Source of the DNA: Tetrahymena elliotti 4EA
Taxonomy: Eukaryota; Ciliophora; Oligohymenophorea; Hymenostomatida; Tetrahymenidae
Assembly: GCA_000231825.2 (NCBI GenBank)
Contig: JH720317.1
Span: forward strand, 499,161 to 563,160
DNA: 64,000 nucleotides
Direction: 5' to 3'
The position numbers were made by a program, and so were the translations under genes. Shown here piece after piece: positions 12,381 to 23,813 of this stretch (position 1 is its first letter; every line of letters starts with the position of its first letter). Below the pieces are notes generated by a model. The model ran no database searches and was not told the DNA's origin. It saw nothing but the letters and a program-made list of their open reading frames with translations.

Positions 12381-15300
12381 ACATTTATAAATACATTTTT
12401 TATTATTTTAATTTTATTTTCTGCATAAACAGCATGTATGTATGTATGAATCTCTTAATTCTCAAATAAACATTAAGCTTTGAAAAAATTCTTTTTTTAC
12501 CACTCATAAAGAAAATTTATAAAGAGAAATACAATACTATATAACTATGCATGTATATATGTTTGTAGTATTTCTCATCATTGCCAATTCTTGTTTACAA
12601 AAATATAAAAATTATGATGAGCTCTTTTCAAATATAAAACTTTTATCCCTTCTTCTTTAATTCTTTCTTAAGTTTTAAAATAATCTTATTTAGTCTTGAA
12701 CTTAATGATTATATTAATTTTATCCAGATTTTGGCAAATTTTCACAATTTTTATTTTAAATTTTTTAATGTTTGTTTGTTGATATGTTGAATGAATTTAA
12801 TTCATAATCAAAGTCAAAAAATAATTAATTTTTTCTCTTTTAAAAATTTGAGAATTACACTATTTCATAACTAAACTTACTCCCATTAAAAATAATTCTT
12901 TCATTTAATAGAAATCGATACAGTTGAATCTTGCAATAGAAAGACTAATCAGTTCAAAACAATTATTTTCAATAAAATATGACAACATTATGGTAAGAAT
13001 TATTAGAAGAATAATAAAAAAATTTTTTTAATTCTATTAAAATTAAATAGAAGAAACTTCTATTTTTAAGCGAATTAAATCTGAAAAAATGCCCTCTTAG
13101 GATTTGTATAAGAACAAAAAATAATCAAAAGAATAATTTCATTTGGTTTATCTAAAAAATCTATTTAATCAAACCTTAGTAAAAATATAATTGATGAAAA
13201 TGTAGATAAAATTAGATTTTCTTTTATTTTAGTAAATGTTCAATCTTTGCAATAAATTAATCCTGCCAGCCTTTCATTCTAAAAGTAAATTATTTTTATT
13301 AAAAAATTAAAATTAAACTAAATTTAAAACTTGGATTACATTTAATTTTGACCTTACTCTCAAAGTTACTTGGTTAGTTCACTAGAGATAACAATATCAG
13401 TTATTGGATGACTCACTCCTCTTGACTAATTTTGTTCACACTATCTAATATTTGTCATATATAATGAAATTAATGATATTTTTTATTGTAGAATCAAAAA
13501 TAAAAATAAATGCTTTTTAGTTAGAGATGCCAACCAACAACTATGAAATATATTATTAAAATAAGGATGATTATATTAAGTAAAGTGAGAGATAATTAAA
13601 TATTGCATAGCCTAAAAATAAATGATCAGAGAGTAAAAGAATTAAGAAGAATTTATTAATATTAGTATTTAAAATAAAAAATTTCTGATGTGATTCTCCT
13701 AAAACAGAATTTATTTACATGAATTCGAATAGAAGATATCATTTTGTATAATTAAGTGATAATAATTATTTCATGATATGCCAAAGAAACTAGAATGACT
13801 GAATATAATCTAATATTTTAATAATTATTTTTTTTTGCTCTTGAAAAAAAATGGTTTTTTTATTTTTCATGATTAACCAACGCATCAATATTTTTATTTG
13901 GATAGTTCTAAAACAATATTAAATTTTAATTTATATTTAAATAATTTCTCCATATGAATTAATCTTTTCTATTTTAAGTTGTTGCTTTTATTAATTATAT
14001 TATCACTCAAATAATCTATTCAACTGCATCTAAAAATTCAAGTCCATATTAATTTTTAAAGTCATAAGAATGATTATTAGATATAAGATTTTCCATAAAA
14101 TTCTCATATTTTTAAAGAAACGATATCCTGAAAATTTAATAATATTTTAAAGCTCCATACAGATCAAGCAATAAATTTGGTTATCAAATTGTTTTTTGCG
14201 TTCATTATGTAGAAGTTAGAGTTAAAATTTCTCAGTAATTTACTAGTCTCAAATTTTAACCTCAAATATAAAGTAATAAGAATATTTAGAAATAACATTT
14301 TCTCTCAAATCTCTATCTTTAATAAAGAATATCTATCTAGTTTAATAATATTTTAAAGAGCTGTTTTTAATAAGGGCAACTCAAGTAATAAATTTGGTTA
14401 CTAAATTGTTTTTTTAATTGATTATTAACCAAGTTAGAGTTAAATTTCTAATTTACTAGTCTAACTTTTTAATCTTAAAATAGTTCTAATTTTTCGTTCA
14501 TTACAGCGATTAAATAATAGTTAAAATAAAAACTAAGAAAAAAGAAAAGAAGCTATTCTTTAGTTGATCACAATTAGAGTTATGATTGCCTCGAAAATAT
14601 AAATATGAGTTAATCAGTGAAGCTAATTCTTTAAATTTGTTGATTTTTAAAAAAGAGATTTGGCAATCAAATAATTTTAGATCATAATAGTAGTAGTTAG
14701 AGTTTATATTGACTGAAAGATAAATTAACAAAAATTATGTATTTATTTTTAAGCTAAAATAACTCTACTTTTTTTGATTCAGAACCAAAACAATATATAT
14801 ATTTAATATTAAAAATAGAAATTTAAGAAAAGAAGTTATTCTTTATCAAAAATATTTATAGTTAACATATAAAATAGTATTCCTCGAAATCAAAATTATT
14901 CTGAGTAATTAATTAGTGTTGATATCTATCGATATAAATATACTTATTAAATAATTTTTAGACCTAAAAAGTGATAGCATAAGTAAAGAGAGAAAAATTG
15001 ATAAAATCATCAATCTATTCTAAATTATTTTTTAATGGTACTAGCAAATTAATATTTTTTAACTTAAAATAAATCTTATTTTTAGTTAAATTTACAATTA
15101 AAATAACGCGGTATTTAGGGAAAAGAGTAAAAGAAGGGCAGGAAGTATTGACTTTGTTGATTTTAGCTTATATTAGCCAAAATTAGTTTTCTTCGAAATT
15201 AATTAATAAAAGGAATAAAATTCGAATAAAAATATATATGTATTGTTAAGTATTAGATTTGTTTTGCTTTTACTCATCAAACAAATGAATATAAATAACT

Positions 15301-16081
15301 AAGTACCCTTATCTCAAATTGATTAATTTCGATAAGTGAATTTCAATAAAAATGTAAATATACTTCTATCACTAATAGAATTTTTTGTTTCAAATTGAGC
15401 AGCAAATAAATAATCAAATGATTGACTAACAAATGTCTGTTTCATATTAAAATGTAGTTTTTCATCTTAGCATGAAGTTTTTATAAAATAAATATTTTTT
15501 TGGATAAAACATATTAGATATTTTTTAGATTTAAAATATATTTTGTTAAAGAATATTAATAATTCACTTGAACAGTACTATCAGTGAAATTTTATAATTA
15601 GTTTCATATTTTTGCTTTGAGTTTAAATTAAATATTTCTTATTTTTAATTTCGAGTGATCTAAACACTAATTTATTATGAGATATTTCATAAAAAAAGAA
15701 GCAAATGAACAAGCAAAATTATTATTTTTTTTAGTCGACTAAAGGTGAAAATCTTAATTTGATTATGTTAATTACATAGGTGGTAAGTAATTCTGACAAG
15801 AAAACTAAATAAGATATAAATAAACTTAATTCTGTGGAAGCAAATGAAAGTTTTACTAATTAAATTTATAGATTTAGGGACTTAGTTTGTATTCATTAAT
15901 ATCTTAATCTATCAAGATTTTGATATGAATTAAATTAGATTGCTCTTCTTTCAATTACTAGATTAATAATTTCTATTTCTTTTTTTAGCATGGAAAGTGA
16001 CTTAAATAGCATAATAAGATCTCAGTTCTATTGATAAATAATTAATTAAATAATCAAAAAATTAAAAAAAAGCAAATAAAA
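12381..16081. other. Long AT-rich intergenic region with an internal duplication
   Basis: About 3.7 kb of AT-rich DNA between two paralogous surface-protein genes. I find no family remnant (no CC or TRGALC-like block on either strand) and no RNA gene. It contains a diverged direct repeat at 14135-14476, listed separately. Confidence 0.55.
14135..14476. repeat. Diverged direct repeat, two copies about 206 bp apart
   Basis: Copy 1 at about 14135-14262 and copy 2 at about 14341-14476 share, in the same order, tttaataatattttaaag, caa(g)taataaatttggtta, aaattgtttttt, gttagagttaaa and aatttactagtct. Differences and small indels are scattered throughout, so the duplication is old. It does not read as protein. 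Confidence 0.7.
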
Positions 16082-17239
16082 ATGAATAAAGTTATTTTAT
16101 CTTTGTTAATAGTATCTTAAATCTTCATATTATCTTAAGCTTAAGCTCCTAGTAACACTGCAAACACGGGATCTAGCAGTTTAACTTGCAGCTCTCATGC
16201 TATTTTCAATAAGGCCAGCTAATTATTAACTGATATTTTATAATAAGACTCTAAAGGATCATCTATTTTAAATTCTATTAAAAAAACTTTCCAAAGTGCT
16301 AATGCAACATCTAGAACTGCTGGAACATTAGGCGTTTGTGCTGGCTACGCTTCATAAAATTCATGTTGTGATTAGAATTATGTGAATCTTGTTGATCAAG
16401 CTGCTTTGTTAAAAGTCAAGCCTATTTTATAAGCTAAGAGTATTTTCTAAAAGTTTATTAATGTTTATATTTAATAAGTAAACAAGAACTGCACCTAAAA
16501 TGTCTTGCCTGCAACTCCTTTGAGCGCTAATGCAATTTTAGGAAACGCTACTCTTAAAGTTTTATAATCTAATAAAACAACTTAAGCTTAATGCAGAATT
16601 AAATTTGCTAAAGCTATTTCCTCTTACACTAGAGGTGCTCTTTGCACTGCTTGTTTAGGAGTTGATAAAGTTTCTACCTTTTTGACTGCCTAAAACTAGC
16701 TAAAAATCTCTAAAGTTTCAGTTTAAGCATTTTAAACTGCTACAGATGAAGCTATTACTTGCTACTAAAAAATATTTTTCCCTTAAAACATAGAATTAAT
16801 TACAAATGAATTAAATGCTGCTTATTTAAAAGGAAATGATAAATGTGGTCAAAATGTTACTTTGAATATGAAAACTATTTTCTAAAATCCTCAACTGAAC
16901 AATTTTGATGGTTTTGGAAATAAAATGTGTAATGGTACAAGCATTTTCGGAAGCAATGCCGGTTGTGAAAATATTCTTTAGGGAGATCCTACTATTGAAT
17001 AGAAGAATGTTAGAATTCTTTTAAATGAAGAAGAAGACAAAATGAAAAGAATGCTCTAAATTACTCCAGATGCTGTAATTGATCCTGCTGGTCTTGACAT
17101 TTATATTGTTAGCAAAACTGATGATTCTATCACTGAAGATGGTAGCAGCATTAGAGCTGATTATACAGCTATCACTGTTAAAACATACTAAGGAATTCTC
17201 TTCCTTTCTTATGTTTTACTAATGCTCTTTATTTTCTGA
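16082..17239 (+). CDS. Secreted Cys-rich, probably GPI-anchored surface protein, family A copy 2
   Basis: Single-exon gene of 385 residues and a paralogue of the genes at 11235 and 18462. It has a signal peptide of about 20 residues ending SQAQA and a C-terminal hydrophobic tail (LFLSYVLLMLFIF) with no charged residues after it, as in GPI-anchored precursors. All 12 cysteine positions of copy 1 are kept: TCSSH, VCAGYASQNSCC, NCTQN, QCRIK, ALCTAC, ITCYQ, KCGQN, MCNGT and GCENI. Other shared blocks are VDQAALLKVKP, KFAKAISSYTRGALC and NILQGDP. The pattern shows a conserved disulfide-bonded extracellular fold whose identity I do not know. Non-cysteine surface segments differ strongly from the sisters, as expected for surface proteins under diversifying pressure (inference). 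Stop is TGA at 17237-17239. Confidence 0.85.
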
Positions 17240-18461
17240 TTACATTAAAAAAAATTTAAAGAACCATATAATTACTTATGTACTTTATTTTTCTGTTTTT
17301 TTGTTAGCAACAATTAATTTATTTTCACACAAAAATAACAAATTCGACAAGACTATTTTTTACCAATAACAAACTTTAAATAATCTTCACTCATTCAAAA
17401 AGAATTTAATTACTATTTTTATACTCTAATTTCTATTTTCAAAAAAATTTTCCTTTCAAATGATGATAATTTAATTTCATCAAAGAAACAAGCAAAACTT
17501 CATTTGATTTAATGTTAAATAATCTAACTTCTAAATAGTACAAAACAATCTCTAACAATAGTAATATCAAGAACAAAGAATAGAAAAAAATGGTATTAAT
17601 AAAATACATTAATTAGGCTGGTGTAAAAATAATGACATATGTTTCTAGAGTAAAAAAAGTGCTAATTATCCATTTTTATAATATCATATCTGGTAATTAA
17701 TTAATTAAAGAACCATGACCCCCCCCCCCCATTCATTTTTAAAAATTTAATGAAAAACAGCATATCTTCCCACATTATTTTAAATGGCAAATCATAAAAA
17801 AGTTTTTAGCAAAAAAATAAAATGAATTAAAATGTAAATGATTTAAAGATTTAATGAATAATTCTACAAATATATCTAAATTTTAGGTTTGCTTTTTTAA
17901 ATAGACCTAAATCAAAATTAATCAGATTATAGACTTGCTTGTTTGCAATTTCATCAAAATTATAGACTTCTTTCAAACAAAATATAAATTGGAATCTTTC
18001 TCTTTCATTACTTTTCTTCAAGATAGATAGTATGATAATGCCTTTCTATTTTTCATTAATATTAAAATCTTTACTCTCTTGCTCCCTAATCCCTAGATGA
18101 AAATATTAGCTTATGAATTCAGATTAAATTTAGCCTTGACAAAAATAATTATTGATTCAAAAATATTTTTTTCAAAACAATGTATTTTGTAAAAGGATGA
18201 CTTTGATTTAAAAAAATTTTCATGAGATAATAAAAGTTGTAGTGTATGTTTGAATAATAATAAATGTAATTAGAATTATGACATAAAGTATGTAGATATT
18301 ACAAACAAATTATTTATCAAACTTCACATTGTATCAATAATTTAATAATTTAGGTTTAAAGATTTTCCTATCAGAAATATTTATAATAATTTAAGAAAAA
18401 CTATAAATAAATTAGCTAATTAATCAATCAATAAATAACAAAATAATAATAGGTATTTTAT
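17240..18461. other. Intergenic region with a pure C tract
   Basis: AT-rich spacer between surface-protein copies 2 and 3, with no gene seen. It holds a 12-base run of C at 17719-17730, listed separately. Confidence 0.55.
17719..17730. repeat. C12 homopolymer tract
   Basis: Twelve consecutive C residues stand in otherwise extremely AT-rich intergenic DNA, after TTAATTAAAGAACCATGA. No CCCCAA telomere-type repeat surrounds it, so it is not a telomere or telomere remnant. It may be length-polymorphic or an assembly-sensitive site. Confidence 0.95.
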
Positions 18462-19610
18462 ATGAGGATCTAATTTTTATTATAGCTTATGCTCCTAGTC
18501 ATCGTGAGTGTTTATGGAGTTAACTCAGCTGTCACTTGTAATTCCCATCCTGCTTTTCCTAAAGTTAAACAAATATTAACTAATGCTGTTGCTTAAGATT
18601 CTAAAGGGAAATCTAAGAATGATCAACTTCAATAGTCATTTTAGAATGCTTAACCAGTAGTTAGAAGTGCTTAAGACTTAGGAGTTTGCTCACATTTCAG
18701 TGGTTAATCTACTTGCTGTGACTCTGAAATAGTTAAATTGATAGATAAGGCAGCTCTCCTTAAAATAAAACCCATTTAATAGTAAAAGAGCGCTTTCTAA
18801 AAATTAGTTAGAGTTTATGCTACTCAATTAAATAAGGTATGTAATTCTTAAGTTCTAGTTGTTCCTTCTATTACGGCTGAATAAATATTTGCTAATTCTG
18901 CTCTCATTACCTTCTAAACATATAGATAAATGCAAGCCACTTACAAGATAAATTTTGCTAAAGCTATTTCATCCTACACAAGAGGAGCAATGTGCTCAAT
19001 ATGTGCTGGAGTAGATCAAGTAAGTAACTATTTTAACCCATAAGGATAACTAAAGATTTCTCCTGATTCAATTAGTAGTTTTGAAAAGGCTACAAATGAT
19101 GCTATAAACGGTTATGCTAATTTCTTTTCTGCTACAAACATTGACACTGTAATAAAAGAACTAAATCGTGCCTACATCAAAAAGAATGATTAATGTGGAG
19201 CAACTGTTTCTACAAACGTAAAGACTATATTCATAAACCATAAGGTAGTTAACGATGATGGAAGTGGTGGTAAATAATGCAAAGGAGGTGTAGTTTATTC
19301 TGAATAAACTACCTGTCAAAATATTTTGCAAGGAAACCCATAACTTGAATAGGCATAATCTCGATTTTTAACACAAACAGAAGATTAAGATAATGAATAA
19401 CTATTTAGATTACTATAGGCAACTCCTGATGCTGTTTAAGATCCTAATGGCATTAAAATATATATTTAAAGTTATACTGATAACTTGATAGATGAAAATG
19501 GTGATGCAATTAAAGGTATTTTCGAAGATCCACCTAAAAAAAGTAGTCATAATTTAATATCTCAATCATTCCGGTTATTTTTAGTTTTAGTTGCTTTATT
19601 TATCATCTGA
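18462..19610 (+). CDS. Secreted Cys-rich, probably GPI-anchored surface protein, family A copy 3
   Basis: Single-exon gene of 382 residues, third tandem member of the family. It has a signal peptide (MRIQFLLQLMLLVIVSVYG, cleavage shortly after) and a hydrophobic C-terminus (FRLFLVLVALFII). Ten of the family's 12 cysteines are present: TCNSH, VCSHFSGQSTCC, VCNSQ, AMCSICAG, QCGAT, QCKGG and TCQNI. Two are missing: ATCKI reads ATYKI, and ITCYS reads INGYA. Both losses in the same protein suggest that these two residues pair in the sisters. Conserved blocks include DKAALLKIKP, INFAKAISSYTRGA and NILQGNP. Like its sisters it lies on the plus strand with its own AT-rich flanks, so each copy is probably transcribed separately. 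Biochemical role unknown. Confidence 0.85.
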
Positions 19611-21545
19611 TAGCCTACATAGACAATTTAATTTATAAAATAACCTAAAAATATATTATGTTATGATCTGTATTTCATTTTTAAATTAAGAAATGTCATA
19701 TTTATTTATTTTTTGTTTGTTCGTTTGTTTGATTAAAAAACAAATCTTATTTTTTGCAAAATAATTAATTTACAATTTAATTAATTGACTGACTTATTTT
19801 GATACAAATAAACATCTTCGCATATTTTTGAGCAAGCTTTTTACATATATAATAAAACCTTATGAAAGCATACAAATATCAATTAAGAATAGCCAACAAG
19901 CACTTGCATCTCAAAAAATTCAAATAACAAGTAATCAAAATTTCAAAAGTTAGATTTTAGAATTTATTTTTACTTATCTTTTTATTTAAATGTGCAAATA
20001 AATATTTCTTTCTTGATTTCTCATTAAACCAAAACCACTTTAGGTAGATTTTTTTATGGTTGAGTTTTATTTTAATAAGCTTAATGGAATTTAGTTGATT
20101 AGCAATTCAAAGAAAAAAATCAGAAATAAGTTTTTGGGAATAAATAGTTTAAAAAAATGTAGTAAAAAAGATATTGAAACTTAAGAACAATTTGAAATAG
20201 TAAAATTAAAAAGAAATGAAGAAAATAATCCTAAATATTTTTAATTTTTGATAAGTGAAACGATTTCTCATTTGAAAATGAGAGGTTTATAAATTTAAAA
20301 TTAAAAATAAGATAGAAATTAACTTGAAAAAATTTAAACTAATTTCATTAATTTTTACTTTTTATTTTCTTTTTTTGGTAAAAAAAGTTGATGATCAATT
20401 AATTATTCAAATATAAAATAGATTCAATTTGAAAGTGAAAATAATTGATTATCGATTTCTTTAATTAATAAAAAATCTTACAGAGAATATCTAAACAATT
20501 TAAGTATTTTCAATTTTTCTGGCTTATTTAATTTTAAATATTTCTATACAAACTTTGAGTAAGATTCTATTTCATTTTCAAATAATTTAGTAAAAAATCT
20601 TTTATTTTTAATAAATAGACATTTTTAAGTTAATTTTTTCAATGGTTTTCTAACTTTAAGGTAAAAGAATTATCATGAAAAATATTTTAAAATAAAAGAT
20701 ATGGAATTGAATCTTTATAAGACTAAATAAAATTAGTTTTAATTACTTAGGGTAGATTTGAATAATAATCTCTTTTGATTCTAATTTAAGGAAAATAATA
20801 TTTATCTATATTTGATTATTTATTCAAGATTTGATATCATAAATTAAGATAGAAAATAATAAATGAATGGCAATTATTTAAATAGATGGTACTATTATAT
20901 ATAAGAATATTTATAAATAATCAAGGTTTCAAAGTATTATTTAATATTTTTGGCTAATTAATGAAAGAAAGAATGTGCATCCCCTTTAGTTATAAAGTAA
21001 ATAAAGGATAATTGTAATATGATATAAGTTTATTTTTAATCAGTAATTTACTTTAGAAATATCTCTATGTAGAGATAAATTATAATAAAGAGTTCAATAT
21101 CTTCTTCTTTTGTCTAAAATAGATTATGGATTACTAGATTGCATAAATTAAGATAGAAAGTAATAAATAAAATGGTGGTATTTATATCAATAGATGGTAC
21201 TATCATGTATATGAGTGCTTAAAATTATGAAGGTTTTAGAGCATTGTTTATTGTTTTTGGTGAATGAATAAAATAAAATAATGACTTCCCTTAAGCTGTA
21301 TAATAAATAAAGGATAGCCTTGATATAATAAAAATTTATTTCTAATCAGTAATTTTTTTTAAAAATATCCCTACCTATGTAGAGATAAATTATTATAAAG
21401 AGTTCAATATCTTCTTAACATTTTTCCAATCAATCTCTTTGTAATTAATTTAAATCCATTGTATTATCAATACCAAACAAATTATAATACTAAAAAATTG
21501 AATAAAAAAGATTGTTTGCAAATAAAAAATATAATTTAAATAGAA
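19611..21545. other. Intergenic region with a tandem duplication
   Basis: About 1.9 kb without a supported gene. The right part contains a tandemly duplicated block at 20835-21416, listed separately. The rest is AT-rich with frequent TGA in every frame. Confidence 0.55.
20835..21416. repeat. Imperfect tandem repeat, period about 305 bp, two copies
   Basis: Copy 1 (about 20835-21106) and copy 2 (about 21139-21416) match in order over their whole length: aaattaagatagaaa, aatagatggtact, gaaggtttt/caaggtttc, ttttggctaatt-like, aaataaaggata, aatcagtaattt, atgtagagataaatta and gagttcaatatcttctt. The best conserved part is the last 60 bp. A frame containing NRWYY is shared for about 15 codons in both copies but stops soon after in each, so a non-coding element or a dead coding fragment is likelier than a gene. 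Confidence 0.75.
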
Positions 21546-21875
21546 ATGAACTAGATCAATTATCAACAAGAATTGGATAAACTCAACAAGTTTTACGAAA
21601 ATGAGCATTATCATGCTGATAAAATCTCATATTATCTCTAAAGAAAAATAGAAACTATTTAACTTGAACTTCAAAGAGGAAGAAAAGCTAGTCATCACTC
21701 TCGAAACTCTTCATCAGGTGAATATGAAGACAAAATCATTGAAAATAACAACAATTAAAAACAGAAGATTTTAAAAAAGAAACAGACTTATGATTATTTT
21801 GACAACGCACTTACTCTCTCTAATAAAAATTCCATGAGAAGTGTTTCGTTTAAGGATGACTAAGAAGAAGCTTGA
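21546..21875 (+). CDS. Small charged helical protein, uncharacterised
   Basis: Single-exon frame of 109 residues from ATG 21546 to TGA 21873-21875. The first half (about residues 5-45) is a charged, amphipathic stretch with regularly placed hydrophobic residues, likely an alpha helix or short coiled coil. It is followed by a Ser/His/Asn-rich linker, a second lysine-rich segment, and an acidic end (SFKDDQEEA). There is no signal peptide, membrane segment or recognisable domain. Base composition is clearly less AT-rich than the flanks, and codons are mixed rather than runs of A/T, which is why I accept it despite its shortness. It stands alone; neighbours give no clue to its job. It directly follows the tandem repeat at 20835-21416, which might be its upstream region. 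Confidence 0.65.
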
Positions 21876-23813
21876 TATTATATTAAACCATTTTTGATCT
21901 ATATTATAAATACTCTAATCTAACTTGAATTACTATATAAAATAATGATTCATCTGCTAACTTATTTATAAATACTAATATATATAATTATCATAATTCA
22001 ATTCTTATTATTATTTTCTATTTGCCTGTTTTATATTTGTAGTAGCATTATTTTTCCATTCTTATCTCTAAAAGCTTGAATGAATATTCTCTCGCAATTA
22101 AATTTGCTTTTTTAATAATCGAAATCGATGTAATTGATATTTATTAAATCATCCAATCCAAATATTTTTATAAATAGTATTAGCTTGAATGAATATTTTG
22201 TTATTAATATTTCTTTGCTTACTCTTTAACGTAAAATCTGTAAAATTTTCTCATGCTGCCCAAGCATTTTAAAAGTTCTACTTTTTTAGTAAGCTGAACT
22301 CAGAATACTTCATTATGCATTTATTTTCTCTTTTTAGTTTTTACCTCAATTTTTTTGCTGAATAAATTAAAATATTCTTTTGTTCTAACATCTTTCTTGA
22401 TACGAACACAATAAAATAAAAAATCGGACAATAAATTTTTTAAAGTGTAAACCTAACTAAATTTTTATGATAAATTTACAAAGCATTGAATTATTTATCA
22501 GAAAATATAACAAAAATTAATAACGCTGCTCTTCTTACATTTACTTTCATCACTAATTTAATTTTTTTAATTCAAAACCTATTTGAACACTAATCAACCA
22601 AAAGGAAAGATTATTTTTTTAAACAAAAATAATATATTTAATATTAAAATTCTTCTCATACAAAATAACTAAAAAAACGAATTATCAGTTAAATTTTATT
22701 TTAGATATAAAACATATAATCAAGCTTGTGAAAACTCCACAAAGTCTTTTAATAAAAGATAATTAAATATAATCAGTAAAATTTTTAAAACTAACAAAAA
22801 ATTAAAAGAAAAAAATGAATTCTTATTTAAAAAAATCATAGAAAAAATATTTTTTTTATAATAAATATTAATAAATTTAATGAAAGATGAAAAAATAAAA
22901 TAAAAAATATTTTAATTTTTCATTAATTTTATTTTTTTAGTAAAAGACAGAATTTAAAGATGGATTATTGCTAACAACAAATTTAAGGATTTTTAAATTA
23001 ATTATCTCAAAAATACTTTAAGATCACTATAAATATTAAACATAATGAAAATAGACAAAATAAAATTATAAATATTTAAAGTATCAATAATAACCATACA
23101 ATTTGTAGAGTAAATAACCAACAAATTAAAAGAAAGAAAATTTATTATTATTTTACCTGATGATTAAAAAAAAATATTTTAAGATTTAATAATAAAAAAT
23201 TAAAAAACTTATAATCAAATGATATTTTCATGCAAAGTCTAAATTAAATTAAATTCTATTAAAGTTTAGAGAATTTAAATAAATTTTTTAAAACCCTCCA
23301 TAAAGATTACAATATTTTTTATCCATAATTAAAAATCCTCAAATAATATTATAAAAATTTTTAGTTTGTTTAATTGAAATACTGTAAATCCTCATAAAAA
23401 AAAGTGAATTTAATTAAGAATAAATTTTGACTAAAGTTGAGAAAATACTCATTATTACTATATATAATAATGAAAAATAAGCTAATGATAAATAAGAGTT
23501 TACAATAATTATTACTGATTCCTTAAAAAAAAATAATTTCAAACAATAAATAACATAAGGAGACATTTGATTGTAAAATAGGTAAACAAAAGAATTTTAA
23601 AAAACTCTAATTTTTATGAAAAAACTCATGAAAGTCTTCTAAAATAGTAGGTTTTACTAAATATCAACAAAATAGCTTTATAAAAAGAATACATTAACTT
23701 GCTATTTGAATAAATTACAAAATGCATTAAATTAATTTTGTTATGAATTAAATGTAACACAAAGACATAAATATATGGATTTTAAAATTAAAAACTTTAA
23801 TTATCATTCATAT
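21876..23813. other. AT-rich intergenic region, possibly with decayed coding pieces
   Basis: Several TGA-free stretches occur on the plus strand at 22.7-23.75 kb (for example 23045-23377, 110 codons), but they are in different frames, have an almost pure A/T codon composition and show no domain. One stretch near 22855-22890 reads LQQILINLMK, faintly like the N-box of histidine kinases, but nothing else of that domain is present. I treat the region as intergenic. Confidence 0.5.

Noticed and set aside
17719..17730. Telomere or chromosome-breakage site
   Set aside because: The C run is not part of CCCCAA repeats, and I found no sequence resembling the Tetrahymena breakage sequence anywhere in the window.
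11235..19610. Classical ciliate immobilization antigens
   Set aside because: The proteins have signal and GPI-like ends but lack the regularly spaced CxxC repeats of i-antigens; only one CxxC is present in each.
22700..23760. Series of TGA-free stretches, one faintly resembling a histidine-kinase N-box (LQQILINLMK)
   Set aside because: The stretches are in different frames, no H-box, G-box or receiver motif is found, and codons are almost purely A/T. The resemblance is too short to trust.
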